Shown piece after piece: positions 5,501-7,825 of a stretch of DNA of 7,825 nt. The first letter of the stretch is position 1; each line of letters begins with the position of its first letter. Made by a program: the position numbers and the translations under genes. Origin of the DNA: Candidatus Kaiserbacteria bacterium RIFCSPHIGHO2_02_FULL_54_11b (GTDB lineage Bacteria > Patescibacteriota > Minisyncoccia > Phycocordibacterales > UBA2100); assembly GCA_001781275.1 (NCBI GenBank), contig MFLH01000041.1, positions 1 through 7,825 on the forward strand. The letters are read 5' to 3'. Under the pieces are notes generated by a model that saw nothing but the letters and a program-made list of their open reading frames with translations, was not told the DNA's origin and did not search any database.

Positions 5501-7744
5501 ATGATACTCGAAAAGACACTGCACTGGCTCGTGATCGGCTCGCTCTGCGTGCTGACACTCATCCCCTTCATCATCTCCTACACTCTTTTTTTCCCTTTTA
5601 TCACCGGCAAGAATTTCTTTTTCCGCATCATGGTCGAGATCATGGCGGGAGGATGGCTTGCGCTTGCGCTCGTGTACCCCGCGTACCGTCCGCGCCGTTC
5701 ATGGATTCTGGCTTCCCTTGCACTTTTCGTAGCCGTCATTGCGCTTGCTGATGCATTCGGCGCGTATCCATTCAAAAGTTTTTGGAGCAACTACGAGCGC
5801 ATGGATGGGTGGGTAACCCTCGCGCACCTTTTTGCACTCGTGGTCGTTGCTTCTTCGATATTGAATACCGAAAAATTGTGGCGGATGTTCTGGAAAGTGG
5901 AGCTCATAATGTCGGTGGCCGTCGCCTCGTACGGTTTTCTGCAGCTCTTTGGAGTCGTGAGCCTGAACGCGGGATTCTCGTCGCTCGAGCGCCTCGATGC
6001 GACCTTCGGCAACCCGATCTATCTGGCGGCGTACATGCTCTTCAATGCCTTTATCGCCGCCCTTTTGTGGGCACAAGCATGGCGCGACAGTACCCCCGGT
6101 TCACGCCTCGGGTTTTCTCTCGTGTATGGAGGAATACTGGCAATCGACGTGATCGTACTGTTTTTGACGGCGACTCGCGGCACTATCATCGGTCTTCTCG
6201 GGGGCGCTCTCTTCGCATTACTTCTCTATGCTTTCGGGAGCACAGGAGCGGAAGCGCGGCGTATGCGCGCGTATGCGCTCGGCGCCATAGCGGCACTCGT
6301 CCTTCTCGGCGGGTCCTTGTGGCTTGCGCGTGACACGGCGTTCGTACAAAGCGTTGGCTTTCTCAATCGCCTCGCTTCGATCTCGCTCACCGACAGCACG
6401 ACGAAGTCCCGTTTTTACAACTGGGGCATGGCATGGGAGGGAGTGAAAGAAAGGCCACTGTTGGGTTGGGGGCAGGAAAATTATGCGGTCGTGTTCGACA
6501 AATACTATGATCCGCGGATGTACGCGCAGGAGCCGTGGTTCGATCGCGTACACAACATCGTCTTCGACTGGCTCGTAGCAGGAGGCTTCCTCGGCCTCTT
6601 GAGCTACCTCAGCATTTTTGCGGCAATATTCCTGGCACTCTGGCGCTCACCCACGTCGCAACACGTGCGAAAAAATGCCGTCTTCACGCTCGTCGAAAGC
6701 AGCATTCTGACCGGACTCTTGATCGCCTACTTCGTCCATGATTTTTTTGTGTTCGACAATATAACGAGCTACATGCTCTTTGGCCTCGTCGTTGCGTACA
6801 TCATATGGCGCTACGGCGAGAGCGCAGGAGCACCCCGTCTGTGGATTGCGTCGCTCCCCGCGAAAGTCTTTCCGATCGTCGCTGCCCTCGCCGCGCTTCT
6901 CGTATGGGGTGTTTCGTCGTGGGTCAACACAGCGGCTTTGACGCAAAATCGTCTTCTCATCAAGGCGATCAGTCCGCAGAAGGAGGGGCTGGCGAAGAAT
7001 CTTGAATATTTCAAAAGCGCGATCGCGATCGGGTCTGTGGGCACGCAAGAAGCACGTGAGCAGCTCATGCAAACGGCGACAAAGATCGCTTCCGCAAGCG
7101 ATGTCGACCGTCAGACCAAACAAGATTTCTATGATACTTCTGTTGCGGAGATTATGTTGCAGCAAGAAGCATCGCCACTCGACGCGCGGCCCGCGCTCTT
7201 TTTGGGAATTCTCCACGACGCGTTCGGGAATTACGAGGCAGGAGCGAGCGCATTTGAGCACGCACTCTCACTCTCGCCGACCAAGCAATCCATCCTCTAT
7301 GAGCTCGCGCGAAATGCGCAAGTGCGCGGCGATACCGCGAATATGTTGCGGTATTTCAAACAAGCATACGAGCTCTACCCTCCCAACCTGCAGGCGCGTA
7401 TTTTGTATGCGACGACTGCGATACATAGTGGTAATGATGCGCTCGCGGATGAATTGCTCGCGCCGATCATCCCCACCGGCGAGGCGGCAGATCCCCGCGT
7501 CACCAGCGCCTACTACGGACAGAAACGATTCGACAAAATGGCCCTCATATGGGAACCATACGTTCAACTCCATCCGGAGGACGCACAGGCGCACTTTACT
7601 CTCGCTGCTTCGTACTATGGGATGGGGGAGCGCACGAAGGCAATTGAAGTATTTCAAGCCGCATCAAAAATATCAGCCCAAGTCACCGCACAAGCCGCAG
7701 TGTTCATCGACCAAGTACGCAAGGGGACACTCAAGCTCGAATAG
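5501..7744 (+). CDS. Wzy/O-antigen-ligase-type membrane protein with C-terminal TPR domain, 747 aa
   Basis: Proteins of this class polymerise lipid-linked oligosaccharides or transfer them to lipid or protein acceptors on the outer face of the membrane. About 13 hydrophobic helices span residues 8-475. The family signature (Wzy_C, PF04932 type) is seen as TATRGT at 223-228 (Arg226), then a large outer loop at 277-352 with GWGQENY (322-328) and the RVHN motif with His351, followed by GGFLGLLSYL (361-370). Arg226 and His351 fit the conserved Arg and His of WaaL/PglL ligases. Residues 480-747 are soluble and helical with TPR-like repeats near 562-593, 595-627, 630-657, 665-692 and 693-725; consensus positions such as GNYEAGASAFEHALSLSP are clear. 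With a cytoplasmic N-terminus and 13 helices the TPRs would lie outside the cell. The start is the first ATG after the extended -10. Polymerase, glycan ligase and protein glycosyltransferase roles cannot be told apart here. Confidence 0.85.
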   Translation: MILEKTLHWLVIGSLCVLTLIPFIISYTLFFPFITGKNFFFRIMVEIMAGGWLALALVYPAYRPRRSWILASLALFVAVIALADAFGAYPFKSFWSNYERMDGWVTLAHLFALVVVASSILNTEKLWRMFWKVELIMSVAVASYGFLQLFGVVSLNAGFSSLERLDATFGNPIYLAAYMLFNAFIAALLWAQAWRDSTPGSRLGFSLVYGGILAIDVIVLFLTATRGTIIGLLGGALFALLLYAFGSTGAEARRMRAYALGAIAALVLLGGSLWLARDTAFVQSVGFLNRLASISLTDSTTKSRFYNWGMAWEGVKERPLLGWGQENYAVVFDKYYDPRMYAQEPWFDRVHNIVFDWLVAGGFLGLLSYLSIFAAIFLALWRSPTSQHVRKNAVFTLVESSILTGLLIAYFVHDFFVFDNITSYMLFGLVVAYIIWRYGESAGAPRLWIASLPAKVFPIVAALAALLVWGVSSWVNTAALTQNRLLIKAISPQKEGLAKNLEYFKSAIAIGSVGTQEAREQLMQTATKIASASDVDRQTKQDFYDTSVAEIMLQQEASPLDARPALFLGILHDAFGNYEAGASAFEHALSLSPTKQSILYELARNAQVRGDTANMLRYFKQAYELYPPNLQARILYATTAIHSGNDALADELLAPIIPTGEAADPRVTSAYYGQKRFDKMALIWEPYVQLHPEDAQAHFTLAASYYGMGERTKAIEVFQAASKISAQVTAQAAVFIDQVRKGTLKLE

Positions 7745-7749
7745 GCTCC

Positions 7750-7786
7750 CGATTTTCATGCCGAGTACCCGAGGCATAGAAAATCG
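7750..7786 (+). terminator. Hairpin after the Wzy-like gene, possible terminator or mRNA 3' end
   Basis: Bases 7750-7762 pair with 7773-7786 in 13 base pairs with one bulged A (7778) and a 10-base loop, starting five bases after the stop codon. It is the only strong hairpin in a gap of the window and sits at the end of the plus-strand gene set. There is no T run directly after it; a T-rich stretch comes only at 7806-7811. It may therefore act by another route or protect the mRNA end. The remaining bases to 7825 show no recognisable gene. Confidence 0.45.
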
Positions 7787-7825
7787 CAGTCCTGTGCGGT
7801 TGCAGTTTCTTAGGTCCGCGTTACA

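Noticed and set aside
5782..6333. 183-codon plus-strand frame inside the Wzy-like gene
   Set aside because: It is Arg-rich with no domain pattern and is fully covered by a gene with clear motifs; it is a frame shadow.
6647..7261. 204-codon antisense frame inside the Wzy-like gene
   Set aside because: It is Arg- and charge-rich, without helices or motifs, and antisense to TPR and membrane coding sequence; a shadow of GC-biased codons.
7792..7811. Second weak hairpin (CTGTG/TTGCAG) before TTTCTT as a canonical terminator
   Set aside because: It has only three Watson-Crick pairs plus two wobbles, too weak to call; mentioned with the stronger hairpin upstream.
7787..7825. Possible tRNA or gene start at the right edge
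   Set aside because: There are too few bases and no acceptor-stem/T8-A9 pattern or start codon with support.
1..7825. CRISPR array, insertion sequence, integrase site, or phage/defence genes
   Set aside because: I found no spaced direct repeats, transposase or recombinase motifs, or terminal inverted repeats; all coding space is accounted for by glycan genes.

Overview
The window is a compact chromosomal stretch of about 7.8 kb devoted to building and exporting cell-surface glycans. Six complete genes and one truncated gene fill it, and no gap exceeds about 80 bases. The gene set (a short GtrA protein, two GT-C membrane glycosyltransferases, a FkbM methyltransferase, a nucleotidyltransferase-cupin fusion, a Wzy-like ligase/polymerase with a TPR tail and a Wzx-like flippase), the tight packing and the weak use of Shine-Dalgarno sites suggest a Patescibacteria (CPR), perhaps Parcubacteria-like, genome. 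That placement is inference from gene content; there is no rRNA or marker gene here. TGA ends three of the genes and tryptophan is encoded by TGG, so the code is standard and the Gracilibacteria/Absconditabacteria code is excluded.

Layout. A divergent promoter at about 2227-2257 splits the window. To the left on the minus strand lies an operon: GtrA-like protein (2226-1780), GT39-type glycosyltransferase (1783-491, joined to GtrA by an ATGA overlap) and the N-terminal 162 residues of a polysaccharide flippase (486 to the window edge). To the right on the plus strand are a second GT-C glycosyltransferase with a cysteine-bearing outer domain (2258-3877), a FkbM methyltransferase (3909-4634), a nucleotidyltransferase/mannose-6-phosphate-isomerase-type cupin fusion (4658-5479) and a Wzy/O-antigen-ligase-type protein with C-terminal TPRs (5501-7744). 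A hairpin follows the last stop codon.

How the genes may work together (inference). The fusion protein would make or trim an activated building block. FkbM would O-methylate a glycan. GtrA and the flippase would move lipid-linked sugars or oligosaccharides across the membrane. The two GT-C enzymes would transfer sugars from polyprenyl-phosphate donors on the outer face, and the Wzy-like protein would polymerise the glycan or attach it to an acceptor. No LPS gene is visible, so a protein or non-LPS lipid acceptor is plausible.

The most notable non-coding signal is promoter and start-codon placement. Every promoter-proximal gene has a TATACT/TATAAT-like -10 box only 7-15 bases before its ATG and no Shine-Dalgarno site. 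The central divergent promoter is a 17-base inverted repeat whose two -10 boxes each predict transcription starting within a base of the A of the ATG. This suggests leaderless or near-leaderless mRNAs.
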